A stretch of DNA of 16,403 nucleotides from Treponema sp. UBA1798 (GCA_002319875.1 DCFS01000249.1:36817-53219), one strand, 5' to 3'; shown: positions 1 through 7,337, counted from the first letter of the stretch. Numbers and translations are program-made. The notes: generated from the letters alone by a model not told the origin.

Positions 1-91
1 AAAGTGAGTTTTTAGAGGTGCCCATTAGTTATACTGTTAGATTGTCAATCAAAGGAAAGCGGCTGGTGTAGATCGTTTTCTGACATGGTGA

Positions 92-119
92 TTGACGAAA
101 AAAATGAATTATGTAATTA
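92..119 (+). promoter_or_regulatory. Candidate sigma-70-type promoter for the radical SAM/tetR pair
   Basis: A -35-like TTGACG (92-97) is followed after 16 bases by a -10-like TAATTA (114-119), 37 bases before the radical SAM start codon. The -35 matches the consensus at five of six positions; the -10 is weaker. Nothing else upstream in this strand looks better. This is a motif call only. Confidence 0.4.
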
Positions 120-122
120 TAG

Positions 123-138
123 GCTAATAAACGTTAGC
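123..138. promoter_or_regulatory. Inverted repeat between -10 box and start codon, possible TetR operator
   Basis: GCTAA (123-127) and TTAGC (134-138) form a perfect 5-bp inverted repeat with a 6-base spacer. It lies just after the candidate -10 box and before the AGGGG Shine-Dalgarno of the radical SAM gene. TetR regulators commonly bind such dyads and often control their own operon; the TetR gene is the second gene of this unit. The arms are short, so chance is possible. Confidence 0.3.
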
Positions 139-155
139 TTACAGGGGTTCGTATA

Positions 156-1295
156 ATGAAATCTGAAGAACTTACAGAATATTTAAATAACGGCGTTAGT
201 CATATAATAAAAATTGTAATGAGCGGTTCAGGAAGTCTGCGTGAGCAGTTGTTTATTCTGTCGTTCGGACGCAGGGCCCGTAAAGCGGCACAAAAACGTA
301 CAAATCTGGAATATACCGGGTTGCATGTGCCGGCATTCATTATTGCAAGTATAACGAATTCCTGCAATCTTTTTTGCAAAGGGTGTTATGCACGTGCAAA
401 TAATATCTGCGGAACGGCAGAAGGTTGTGGAAGAAAAAAACTGCTTACCGCAGCTCAGTGGGACGGAGTTTTTCAGCAGGCTGAAGATATGGGAATTTCA
501 TTCTGTCTGCTTGCAGGAGGAGAACCCTTGCTTCGTACTGACGTACTTGAAACTGCGGTACGGCACAGGAATATAGTATTTCCCGTATTTACAAACGGTA
601 CTCTATTTACCCGGGAAAAAGTTAAATTTTTCAGCAGATATCCCAGTCTGATTCCTGTTATAAGTATCGAGGGAAATGAAGGTACAACAGATAATAGACG
701 AGGCCAGGGGACATTCTCTAAATTAATGGATACGGCTGCAAAGTTTCAAAAATCGCGGTTACTCTGGGGTGCGTCTGTAACGGTTACTTCAGAAAATCTC
801 CATGAAATAAGTACGGAAACGTTTATAAAACCGCTGTATGACAAAGGGTGCCGCATTGTTTTTTTTATCGAATATGTTCCTGCTGCACCAGGGACAGAAC
901 AACTTGCTCCCGATGCTGAAGATCGGAACGAACTGATCACTGCAGTCGACGTACTGCGCATAATGTTCAAAGGAATGCTTATACTGTCGTTTCCCGGTGA
1001 TGAGAAATATATGGGCGGTTGTCTTGCCGGCGGACGAGGTTTCTTTCACATTAATCCGTACGGAGGTGCAGAACCGTGCCCATTCTCTCCGTATTCGGAC
1101 ACAAACGTTACGAACAGTTCTCTTCGCGATGTTCTTATGTCACCACTCTTTGCAGAGTTGAATAAATCCGGGTTGAACGGCACGCTGCATAACGGTGGAT
1201 GTGCACTTTTTGCGGAACATGAAAAAGTTGCGGAACTTGCAGAACCAGAAGGAAGCAGATATGAAAAAAGGTTCGACGAGAGATTTAATAATTGA
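156..1295 (+). CDS. Radical SAM protein with SPASM-like C-terminal region
   Basis: A 379-residue protein with the radical SAM iron-sulfur motif C-x3-C-x2-C at C70, C74 and C77, and the GGEP motif that contacts S-adenosylmethionine at 121-124. The C-terminal third has further cysteines (C289, C308, C349) and a Gly-rich stretch, as in SPASM/twitch proteins that bind an auxiliary cluster; the full SPASM cysteine pattern is not visible, so an auxiliary cluster is uncertain. Such enzymes cleave SAM to make a 5'-deoxyadenosyl radical; the substrate here cannot be read from the sequence. The ATG follows an AGGGG Shine-Dalgarno. The 3' end overlaps the tetR-type gene by 35 bases, so the two are probably co-transcribed and translationally coupled. 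No peptide precursor gene is seen next to it, which argues mildly against a peptide-maturation role. Confidence 0.85.
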   Translation: MKSEELTEYLNNGVSHIIKIVMSGSGSLREQLFILSFGRRARKAAQKRTNLEYTGLHVPAFIIASITNSCNLFCKGCYARANNICGTAEGCGRKKLLTAAQWDGVFQQAEDMGISFCLLAGGEPLLRTDVLETAVRHRNIVFPVFTNGTLFTREKVKFFSRYPSLIPVISIEGNEGTTDNRRGQGTFSKLMDTAAKFQKSRLLWGASVTVTSENLHEISTETFIKPLYDKGCRIVFFIEYVPAAPGTEQLAPDAEDRNELITAVDVLRIMFKGMLILSFPGDEKYMGGCLAGGRGFFHINPYGGAEPCPFSPYSDTNVTNSSLRDVLMSPLFAELNKSGLNGTLHNGGCALFAEHEKVAELAEPEGSRYEKRFDERFNN

Positions 1296-1887
1296 CTGTG
1301 CGCTTACGCTCTTTTCTATTCAAGGATACGGTGCTGTAACAGTTCAGCAGATTGCAGAAAATGTCGGTATTAAGGCACCTTCTCTGTATAAGCATTTTAA
1401 AAGTAAACAGGAGATATTTTCTGCAATTATAACCGAGCTTTCCGGACGATATGACAAACAGATAGCATTGTTTCATATTGGCGGAAATGATGCGCTTCAG
1501 GACCGCTATCAGTTTGCTGATATGAGTGCGGATACTATAGTAAAACTTGGTGATACTTTGTTTTCTTATTATCTGCACGACAGCTTTGCGGTACGCTTTC
1601 GCAAAATGCTTACCATCGGGCAGTTTTCCAGCAGGGAACTTTCGGAAATATATGTAAAACAGTATATTGACGATTCCTTGTCGTATCAGACTGTCTTGTT
1701 TTCTTTTTTTATAGAGAAAGGACTGTTTGTACCGGATACAGCTGCGGACATTGCTGCGCTGCAGTTTTTTGCACCGATTTATATTCTTCTTGAAGAATGT
1801 ACTGCGCTTCCTTCAAGAGAGGCAGATGCAAGAAAAATGCTGGAAAGGCATATCAGGCAGTTTGTCTTTATGTATATGAAGAAATAG
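1261..1887 (+). CDS. TetR/AcrR-family transcriptional regulator
   Basis: A 208-residue protein. Residues about 5-55 form a typical TetR helix-turn-helix: an LFSxQGY segment, then TVQQIAENVGI, then the recognition helix ending in SLYKHFKSKQ. The remaining 150 residues are an all-helical ligand and dimer domain with no recognisable specificity. I chose the ATG at 1261 because it has an AGAAGGA Shine-Dalgarno seven bases upstream; a longer reading in the same frame would start inside the radical SAM gene without one. The gene overlaps the radical SAM gene by 35 bases, so it probably regulates that operon, perhaps through the inverted repeat at 123-138. Its stop codon ends at the base just before the stop of the convergent M24 peptidase gene. 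Confidence 0.88.
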   Translation: MKKGSTRDLIIDCALTLFSIQGYGAVTVQQIAENVGIKAPSLYKHFKSKQEIFSAIITELSGRYDKQIALFHIGGNDALQDRYQFADMSADTIVKLGDTLFSYYLHDSFAVRFRKMLTIGQFSSRELSEIYVKQYIDDSLSYQTVLFSFFIEKGLFVPDTAADIAALQFFAPIYILLEECTALPSREADARKMLERHIRQFVFMYMKK

Positions 1888-2976
1888 CTATTTTCCAATA
1901 ATTTTCCAGTGTTTTTCAACCTTATTGAGTAGTTCGCATCCATTTTTTGTAACCAATACAAGATTTTCTATGCGGATTCCGATTTTTCCGGGCAGATATA
2001 TTCCGGGTTCAATGGAAAATATCATTCCTTCACGAGCTTCTGACATATTTGAACTGCTCACGTCTCCCGTTTCATGATCGCTCTGTCCTATGAAGTGCCC
2101 CAGCCGGTGCGTAAAGTATTCACCATACCCTGCCGTGCAAATTATACTCCGGGCAGCAGCATCAATATCGCAGAAACGTACTCCGGGACGGACAATGTCC
2201 TCTGCTGCTTCATTTGCACTCCGGACAAGATCATGCAAATCGGTATGTTTCTTTTGTGCATTCATGAAAAAATTTGTGCGTGTCATGTCTGAACAGTACT
2301 GGTCTTTTTTGCAACCCATGTCTATAAGTACACAGTCGCCGTCCTGCACGATTGTGTTGTCCGGTACGTGATGAGGATCTGCTGCGTTAGCTCCGAACGA
2401 TACGATCGTTTGAAAGCTCGGACATTCTGCACCTTCCGCCTTGAACTGTGCGTCGATATATTCAGCGACATCTTTCTCTGTGCTGCCGCTTTTGATAAAG
2501 GCGAATCCCTTTTCTATGCATATATCGTTTATGCGGGATGCTTTTTTCATGTGTTCCTGTTCTACAGAATCTTTGCATGCGCGCATGTCGTCGACGCAGT
2601 CAGAACCCAGAACATATCGTACGTTTTTGTTATATTCTGTCAGTGGTATAAGAAAACGGGCTGACCAGTTCTTGTCAATTCCAATAGTACCGGATTGTGC
2701 GGTATTTTCGGCAAGTATCTGTACTGCGTTTTCGTTATCGGTGAACCAATATTCTTCAAAATCAGTATGCGGAATGTCGAATAATTTATTGACAAAAAGT
2801 CTGCCATTCCTGTTCTGTTCAAGATAAAGCACGTACATCCGTTCGTACGGTTCGTTTTGTATACCCGAAAGATACCAGATGCTCTGCGGATCACTTATGA
2901 TCAGGCCGTTAAGCTGCTTTTCGTTCATTGCAGCACATACACGGTCAATACGTCTCTGATATATAGAAGAATTCAT
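1888..2976 (-). CDS. M24-family metallopeptidase, Xaa-Pro aminopeptidase/dipeptidase type
   Basis: A 362-residue protein with the creatinase-type N-terminal domain (residues 1-130) and the pita-bread catalytic domain (about 140-362). All five metal ligands of the M24 family are present: D219 and D230 in the DMG-x8-D segment, H294 in RLGH, E323 in SIEPG and E337 in RIEN. H203 lies where the family has a substrate-binding histidine. The protein is cytoplasmic by sequence, with no signal peptide. Members hydrolyse bonds next to proline at the N-terminus of peptides. The ATG has an AAAGGAAA Shine-Dalgarno. The gene lies on the same strand 111 bases after the amino acid ABC transporter ATPase gene, which suggests a linked role in using peptides and amino acids. 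Aminopeptidase P and prolidase cannot be told apart here. Confidence 0.9.
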   Translation of the reverse strand: MNSSIYQRRIDRVCAAMNEKQLNGLIISDPQSIWYLSGIQNEPYERMYVLYLEQNRNGRLFVNKLFDIPHTDFEEYWFTDNENAVQILAENTAQSGTIGIDKNWSARFLIPLTEYNKNVRYVLGSDCVDDMRACKDSVEQEHMKKASRINDICIEKGFAFIKSGSTEKDVAEYIDAQFKAEGAECPSFQTIVSFGANAADPHHVPDNTIVQDGDCVLIDMGCKKDQYCSDMTRTNFFMNAQKKHTDLHDLVRSANEAAEDIVRPGVRFCDIDAAARSIICTAGYGEYFTHRLGHFIGQSDHETGDVSSSNMSEAREGMIFSIEPGIYLPGKIGIRIENLVLVTKNGCELLNKVEKHWKIIGK

Positions 2977-2992
2977 TTTATAGTTTCCTTTG

Positions 2993-3019
2993 AATATAAA
3001 ACTATACCGTGATTTTCAA
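2993..3019 (-). promoter_or_regulatory. Candidate promoter of the M24 peptidase gene
   Basis: On the minus strand a TTGAAA (3014-3019) and a TATATT (2993-2998) are separated by 15 bases, which is short but tolerated. They lie about 20 bases upstream of the peptidase start, leaving a very short leader. It would allow peptidase expression independent of the transporter operon. Confidence 0.3.
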
Positions 3020-3036
3020 ACATGCTCAATGGAAAG

Positions 3037-3069
3037 CGCCGGCACAGGTATTTTTTGCCAGTGCTGGCG
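3037..3069 (-). terminator. Hairpin after the amino acid ABC operon, weak terminator candidate
   Basis: CGCCGGCAC (3037-3045) pairs with GTGCTGGCG (3061-3069) with one mismatch in nine, giving a GC-rich stem and 15-base loop. Read on the minus strand it lies 18 bases after the ATPase stop codon. It is followed only by CTTT, so a classical U-tract is missing; it may act as an attenuating or RNA-stabilising hairpin rather than a full terminator. Confidence 0.35.
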
Positions 3070-3087
3070 GTTCATGTATACCTTGTA

Positions 3088-3816
3088 TTAAAGTACTTTG
3101 TTCAGGAAATCAATGGTGCGATGTTCCTTCGGATGAGCAAAAATATCTTCCGGCACGCCTTGTTCTACAATATAGCCGCCGTCCATAAATATAACATGAT
3201 TGGAAACTTCACGGGCGAACCCCATTTCATGTGTTACGACAATCATGGTCATACCGTTTTGTGCAAGTTTTTTCATGACTTCAAGGACTTCGCCGACCAT
3301 TTCCGGATCAAGCGCGCTTGTAGGTTCATCAAACAGCATAAGATCGGGTTCCATCGCAAGCGCACGGGCAATGGCGACACGCTGCTGCTGTCCGCCGGAA
3401 AGCTGTCTTGGATAACTGTAGGCTTTTTCTTCAAGACCAACCTGCTCAAGCAGTTCATGTGCTTTTTTTTCAGCTTCGTCCTTCGTACAGTGTTTTCTGT
3501 CTACAGGGGCAAGCATAACGTTACCAAGTACAGAAAGATGGGGAAACAGATTGAACTGCTGGAAGACCATGCCGATATTCTCGCGGATCCTGTTAATATC
3601 TGCGTGTTTTTTCGTAATCAGTTTTCCATCGATTTCTACAGTACCGCTGTCGGGCGTTTCAAGTGCGTTAATACATCTTAAAAACGTGCTTTTTCCGGAA
3701 CCTGACGGTCCGATAATACTAAGAACCTCTCCGCGGTTTACGGAAATCGAAACATCTTTAATAACTTCAAGACTGCCAAAACTTTTTTTCAGGTTAGTGA
3801 CGTTTACCATTGCCAT
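3088..3816 (-). CDS. Polar amino acid ABC transporter, ATP-binding protein (GlnQ/HisP type)
   Basis: A 242-residue protein of the PAAT family of importer ATPases and of standard length. It has Walker A GPSGSGKST (36-44), Q-loop Q86, signature LSGGQQQ (139-145), Walker B LMLFDE (159-164) with catalytic E164, the D-loop SALD and switch H196. It powers import through the permease encoded just upstream. The ATG at 3816 has an AGGAG Shine-Dalgarno at eight bases; a second ATG six bases on is less well placed. The gene overlaps the permease gene by 23 bases, so they are co-translated. It is cytoplasmic and works as a dimer on the permease. The substrate is an amino acid, but which one cannot be told. 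Confidence 0.95.
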   Translation of the reverse strand: MAMVNVTNLKKSFGSLEVIKDVSISVNRGEVLSIIGPSGSGKSTFLRCINALETPDSGTVEIDGKLITKKHADINRIRENIGMVFQQFNLFPHLSVLGNVMLAPVDRKHCTKDEAEKKAHELLEQVGLEEKAYSYPRQLSGGQQQRVAIARALAMEPDLMLFDEPTSALDPEMVGEVLEVMKKLAQNGMTMIVVTHEMGFAREVSNHVIFMDGGYIVEQGVPEDIFAHPKEHRTIDFLNKVL

Positions 3817-4465
3817 TGCGGAGACTCCTTTCCAATTTATTTGAAAGCATTGAGAGCAGTTTAATTAGGATAAGATACATGAGAGCAACCAGAGCCCATG
3901 TTTTGAACGATTCAAATGTCGTGGCAATTATTAATTTTCCGGTCTGAGTGAGTTCCCTGATGCCGATCACAGAAAGAATCGACGTATCTTTGAGTGTGAT
4001 AATGAACTGATTCAGCAGTGCCGGAATAACGATGCGGATTGCCTGAGGAATGATAACTTTAAACATGGCGTGAGACTGGGGAAGACCCAGAGACCGGGCT
4101 GCTTCCATTTGACCTTTGTCAACAGCCATAATGCCGGAGCGGAAGATTTCGGATATATATGCGCCGGCATTGAGTGTAAGCGTAATAATACCTGCTATGT
4201 CGGGAGAAAGTCTGAATGCAGGAAGAAAGGTCTGAAGCAATTGCGGGATACCGAAGTAAATAAAGAAAGACTGAACGATAAGCGGTGTTCCACGGATTAT
4301 ATCAAGATACACAGAGTCTATGATTCTGAGTATCTTGCTCCTGGAAAGCGCCATAAAACAGAATACCATACCAAGAACAGCACCCAGCACGAGAGAAACT
4401 ATAGTCAGCCGTACGGTTACGAGAAGACTTGCTGCCAATCTTGTTAATACTACAGACCAATCCAT
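3794..4465 (-). CDS. Polar amino acid ABC transporter, permease protein (HisM/GlnP type)
   Basis: A 223-residue inner-membrane protein with about five hydrophobic segments. It shows the early RGTPLIVQ segment (58-65) and the cytoplasmic EAA loop, EAARSLGLPQ (121-130) followed by IIPQA, which docks on the ATPase. These are diagnostic for the His/Glu/Gln/Arg/opine permease family. Only one permease gene is present, so the channel is probably a homodimer. The Shine-Dalgarno is an AGGAA nine bases before the ATG. It lies 30 bases after the binding-protein gene and overlaps the ATPase gene. Confidence 0.94.
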   Translation of the reverse strand: MDWSVVLTRLAASLLVTVRLTIVSLVLGAVLGMVFCFMALSRSKILRIIDSVYLDIIRGTPLIVQSFFIYFGIPQLLQTFLPAFRLSPDIAGIITLTLNAGAYISEIFRSGIMAVDKGQMEAARSLGLPQSHAMFKVIIPQAIRIVIPALLNQFIITLKDTSILSVIGIRELTQTGKLIIATTFESFKTWALVALMYLILIKLLSMLSNKLERSLRNGNGKRH

Positions 4466-4495
4466 AAAATAAATTCCTATAAATATTATTAATTA

Positions 4496-5254
4496 TTATT
4501 TCTGAATGTATGTATCAAGTATTTTCTGATACGTACCGTTTGCTTTTATGTCCTCAAGTCCTTTGTTGAACTTTGCGAGCAGGTCCCCGTTGATCCCTTT
4601 GCTTACTGCAAATCCGTATGAGCTACCTTTTTCTTTAGGCGTTACTATTTTGAGTCCGACGTTTTGTGAGATAGCGTAACCAAGTACTGGATAATCCTCA
4701 AAACATGCAACCGTATTGCCTGTTCGGACATCTTCATACATATTTGCAGAATCTTCAAAATATGAAACGTCAAATCCGTATTTATCTTTGATTGATTCTG
4801 CAAAAGCGGCACCTTCTGTACCTGTTTTAATTGCGACTTTTTTTCCTTTAAGTTCATCATAAGATGTTATGCTGCTGTTTTTTGCGACGCCCATGACAAC
4901 TCCTGAATCGAAATACGGTTCAGAAAAGTCGAATTTCTGCTTGCGTTCTTCAGTGATGCTCATACCTGCGATGACACCGTCAGACTGTTTTGATTCAAGG
5001 GACTGAACCGCCGCGTGAAAACCGAGAATCTGCAGCTGATATTTAAATCCCTGATCCTTTGAAATGGCGTCAAGAATATCCATATCGATCCCGACGAATT
5101 TACCGCTTGCGTTTTCGAATTCGAACGGAGCAAAAGTTGTGTCTGTCGCAATGAGATAGACTTTGTCAGATGCCTGAGCGTTTTTTTTAGCACAGCCGAT
5201 GAAAGCTGCGCTAATAACAACCGCAGCCAGCAGGGTAGAGATGATTTTTTTCAT
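4496..5254 (-). CDS. Amino acid ABC transporter substrate-binding lipoprotein
   Basis: A 252-residue family-3 extracellular solute-binding protein. The N-terminus is a lipoprotein signal: two lysines, a hydrophobic stretch and a cysteine at position 21 in FIGC. The -3 residue is not leucine, which fits the relaxed lipobox of spirochaetes. The mature protein shows landmarks of the family: the TFAPFEF segment, GIDMDI, the GMSITEERKQKFDFSEPY stretch, KTGTEG and a C-terminal YQKILDTYI. It should be anchored in the periplasm-facing membrane and deliver an amino acid to the permease. The ATG has a strong AAAGGAG Shine-Dalgarno. It is the first gene of the transporter operon. The amino acid cannot be assigned from sequence alone. 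Confidence 0.94.
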   Translation of the reverse strand: MKKIISTLLAAVVISAAFIGCAKKNAQASDKVYLIATDTTFAPFEFENASGKFVGIDMDILDAISKDQGFKYQLQILGFHAAVQSLESKQSDGVIAGMSITEERKQKFDFSEPYFDSGVVMGVAKNSSITSYDELKGKKVAIKTGTEGAAFAESIKDKYGFDVSYFEDSANMYEDVRTGNTVACFEDYPVLGYAISQNVGLKIVTPKEKGSSYGFAVSKGINGDLLAKFNKGLEDIKANGTYQKILDTYIQK

Positions 5255-5314
5255 ATAACAACTCCTTTGGGAAACTTTTTGAAAAGTATTACTTATTTTA
5301 CTGTTCTTTGCAAT

Positions 5315-5342
5315 ATTATACAGCGGTATACATAGCGGTAAA
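5315..5342 (-). promoter_or_regulatory. Promoter of the amino acid ABC transporter operon
   Basis: On the minus strand TTTACC (5337-5342) and a perfect TATAAT (5315-5320) are 16 bases apart, about 60 bases upstream of the binding-protein start codon. The 7-base sequence AGCGGTA occurs twice as a direct repeat 12 bases apart (5322-5328 and 5334-5340) within the spacer and -35 box, which could be an operator. Confidence 0.55.
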
Positions 5343-5352
5343 CTGTAAAATA

Positions 5353-5361
5353 TGTTATAAT
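5353..5361 (+). promoter_or_regulatory. Extended -10 promoter element, plus strand
   Basis: TGTTATAAT at 5353-5361 is an exact extended -10 element (TGn followed by TATAAT). No -35 box is recognisable, which extended -10 promoters can do without. It points away from the amino acid operon promoter and toward a 25-codon ORF whose ATG lies 33 bases downstream. Confidence 0.35.
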
Positions 5362-5393
5362 AAATTAATCTGTAAATTCAGAGAGGCCTTTTT

Positions 5394-5471
5394 ATGGTAA
5401 GAAAGTGTTTTTTTTTCAGCAGCACTGTTTACTGCATACTGTTTTTAAATTGCTTCAATTATTTCGCATGA
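5394..5471 (+). CDS. Possible small hydrophobic protein, 25 residues
   Basis: An ATG at 5394 opens 25 codons ending in TGA at 5469-5471. It is preceded by GAGAGG with a 7-base spacing, a usable Shine-Dalgarno, and by the extended -10 element at 5353. After a basic start (Val-Arg-Lys) almost the whole peptide is hydrophobic, with three cysteines and several phenylalanines, so it could cross a membrane once. Its last 17 bases overlap the 3' end of the convergent esterase gene. I recognise no family. It could be chance in an AT-rich gap; the combination of promoter element, Shine-Dalgarno and membrane-like composition is what makes it worth listing. Confidence 0.3.
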   Translation: MVRKCFFFSSTVYCILFLNCFNYFA

Positions 5472-6144
5472 TATACAGCAGTCCTTTTACGATTCTTTGC
5501 TCTGTGTTGTAAAAGTGACCGCCTGCATTGAATTCAAAGAACGGAGCATAGGGTTCAAGAGCCCTGATTGTTTTTTGCGTGCAGTCTTCCACTGCTGCCA
5601 TAATAGAACTGCGGGATTCCTTTTCCCTGTCGCCGAGCGAAAGATAGATATGCGGGGAAGACACAGCCGGCGTATGGGACTGCACATATCCTACCCACTG
5701 AGGAAACCATAAGGAACCAGACATACAGGCATAACGTGAAAAATTTTTGCTGTTATACAATACATACAGTGTAAACAGACCTGCGAGTGAATAACCTGCA
5801 AGCGATCTGGATTCGGAGACTGGAAGCGTACGGTACGTTTTGTCTATTACGGGCACGATTTCCTGTTCAAGAAACCGAAGAAACTGCGGTCCTCCGCCTG
5901 CAAAAGGGCCAAGATTTTTACCAAGCTTTGGTACGCTCCATGGAGAGAACGGGGTATTCCAGTCTTTTCCTTCAATGCCTGCAAGAATAAACGGCGTACA
6001 ACCGGCATTAAAAGACGGCATAATCTGCTGCATTATCGGGTCTACCTCAGGTTCTCCTATAAGGTAGACTACCGGGAAACGGCATACTGTTTTATCATAC
6101 AGCGGAGGAAGTGCAATGTTTACGGTAATATCTTTAATTTTCAT
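5455..6144 (-). CDS. Alpha/beta hydrolase, esterase-D / Fes-IroE-like (COG2819 type)
   Basis: A 229-residue protein of the putative esterase family (PF00756). The nucleophile elbow is GYSLAG at 117-122 with S119; H210 in the GGHF segment is the likely catalytic histidine, and D172 in LGDRE the likely acid or a nearby residue. Upstream features such as FAGGGPQFLRFLEQEIVPVI and the YRTL segment are typical of the family. There is no signal peptide, so it should be cytoplasmic. Members cleave ester bonds, including those of siderophores or acyl-thiol conjugates; the substrate here is unknown and no siderophore genes are near. No clear Shine-Dalgarno precedes the ATG, so the start is less sure than the family call. 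The gene converges with a small ORF at its 3' end. Confidence 0.85.
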   Translation of the reverse strand: MKIKDITVNIALPPLYDKTVCRFPVVYLIGEPEVDPIMQQIMPSFNAGCTPFILAGIEGKDWNTPFSPWSVPKLGKNLGPFAGGGPQFLRFLEQEIVPVIDKTYRTLPVSESRSLAGYSLAGLFTLYVLYNSKNFSRYACMSGSLWFPQWVGYVQSHTPAVSSPHIYLSLGDREKESRSSIMAAVEDCTQKTIRALEPYAPFFEFNAGGHFYNTEQRIVKGLLYIMRNN

Positions 6145-6177
6145 ACAAATGAATCAGAAAATCTGTGCTGTAATCAT

Positions 6178-6204
6178 TTTATATGATAATTGAGTCAATT
6201 GCAA
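6178..6204 (-). promoter_or_regulatory. Candidate esterase promoter with an embedded palindrome
   Basis: On the minus strand TTGCAA (6199-6204) and TATAAA (6178-6183) are separated by 15 bases, 34 bases before the esterase start. The spacer contains AATTGAGTCAATT (6188-6200), a 13-bp palindrome around a central G/C, well placed for a repressor or activator. The promoter boxes are moderate matches. Confidence 0.33.
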
Positions 6205-6337
6205 AAGATTTTGCTTTACAATCAGTCTGTTTGAAAATTCAACTCAATCAGCAGTCGTACATATGTACTTTTTTCCCATTTGAAAGGAGTACGGATTTTT
6301 ATAGTTTTCTCCGATATTGTTAGTAGAGGAGCAAACT

Positions 6338-7219
6338 ATGTTCAAGAAGATAATTGTTTCTTTGCTGCTGTGTGCAGCAACAGGACTTCTTTTTGCTGCA
6401 GATGCAGAAGAAGCGCAGATTGATACATCGATTCTTGATAAGGCGTATGTTGAAACATATATCAACGATACAGCGGCCGTATCATGGAAAAACTACAGTA
6501 CCGGAAAGCAGATCCGTGATATGGGCCGCAGACTTGGTGCAGAGATTAAATACCAGGAGCAGGTGAATCATGCTAAGTCGCCGTATGCAGGCGGGTCTCC
6601 TGATTTTAAATACAAAGCAGTCCGTATTTACCCAGGTACAAAGGCAGGTGCAGATGTTATTTATATTGAAAAGCATGCTCGTGTAAACACAATTCAAAAT
6701 ATGCGCCGCATTGTTTCTGGGTATATCGAACGTGCATATGATATTCCAATGGAAAAATCCGATGAAATTGCCAAAAAAATCTGCTATTGGAATACAAATC
6801 ATTACAACGACAAAGCATATTTCCAGGCAAATTTCCAAGTGCGCGTCCGTGAGGTTTTTTCAAATAAAACGCCGATAATCGGTCTTGCCCGTTCATACAG
6901 GAACTGGCCGGGCAAAACACGTATCGTTATTCCGTTTGTTCTGATCAAGCAGACGGTACCCGATGCGGTAGAACCGGCACCACAGCAGGAAGCAGCTGCA
7001 CCTGAACCAGCTCAGGAACCTGAACAGCAGGCAGCAGCCCCTGCCGTTGAACCTGTAAAAACCGAAACTGTACCTGAAGTATCAGAAACAAAGGCAGGGC
7101 TTCCTGCTCTTACAATTATTCTGCTGATTGTTCTTATTATTGCTGCTATCGTACTTATCTCGTTCCTGGTAAAGCGCGGAATGGATAAGAAAAAGGAAGA
7201 TGAAAACGATGTGAAATAA
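6338..7219 (+). CDS. P83/100-family protein, short form with C-terminal membrane anchor
   Basis: A 293-residue protein. Residues 1-21 are a signal peptide (lysines, LLL core, LFAA before DAEE). Residues about 35-200 resemble the N-terminal domain of the Borrelia P83/100 antigen: an F/W-x-NY segment, QIRDMGRRLG (58-67), NMRRIVSGYIERAYD (121-135), a YWNTNHYND stretch where the family has IYNAVYRGD, and WPGKTRIVIP (190-199). Residues 207-252 are a Pro/Ala/Glu/Gln-rich linker, 253-278 a hydrophobic helix, then a basic tail. This suggests an exported domain on a flexible stalk tethered to a membrane. The Borrelia protein is far longer, with a charged coiled middle and a distinct C-terminal domain, both absent here. 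Start chosen at 6338 because AGGAG lies six bases upstream. Molecular function of the family is unknown. Confidence 0.75.
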   Translation: MFKKIIVSLLLCAATGLLFAADAEEAQIDTSILDKAYVETYINDTAAVSWKNYSTGKQIRDMGRRLGAEIKYQEQVNHAKSPYAGGSPDFKYKAVRIYPGTKAGADVIYIEKHARVNTIQNMRRIVSGYIERAYDIPMEKSDEIAKKICYWNTNHYNDKAYFQANFQVRVREVFSNKTPIIGLARSYRNWPGKTRIVIPFVLIKQTVPDAVEPAPQQEAAAPEPAQEPEQQAAAPAVEPVKTETVPEVSETKAGLPALTIILLIVLIIAAIVLISFLVKRGMDKKKEDENDVK

Positions 7220-7271
7220 TGAATAAAGATTCTGCCTTTGCAACAGCAGGGGCGGATTTTATTCGTACATG

Positions 7272-7320
7272 AAAGCCGCATTCGGAAGCAATAGACTTTT
7301 GAAAGCGGCTTTTTATTTTT
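7272..7320 (+). terminator. Rho-independent terminator of the P83/100-family gene
   Basis: AAAGCCGC (7272-7279) pairs perfectly with GCGGCTTT (7305-7312), followed by a T-rich run to 7320. The loop is long (25 bases) but the stem is strong. A smaller hairpin just before it, TCTGCC (7231-7236) with GGCGGA (7251-7256) and then TTTTATT, may act with it. Both lie within 100 bases of the stop codon. Confidence 0.65.
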
Positions 7321-7337
7321 CGTACATATACATACTG

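Noticed and set aside
3051..3069. Plus-strand terminator: GCCAG/CTGGC stem near a T-run
   Set aside because: The T-run lies before the stem on the plus strand, and the stem is followed by A residues on the minus strand, so it cannot act as a classical terminator in either direction.
3022..3681. A 219-codon plus-strand open frame opposite the ABC ATPase gene
   Set aside because: It lies antisense to a strongly conserved ATPase with all motifs intact, has no recognisable domain, and is a shadow of that gene's codon use.
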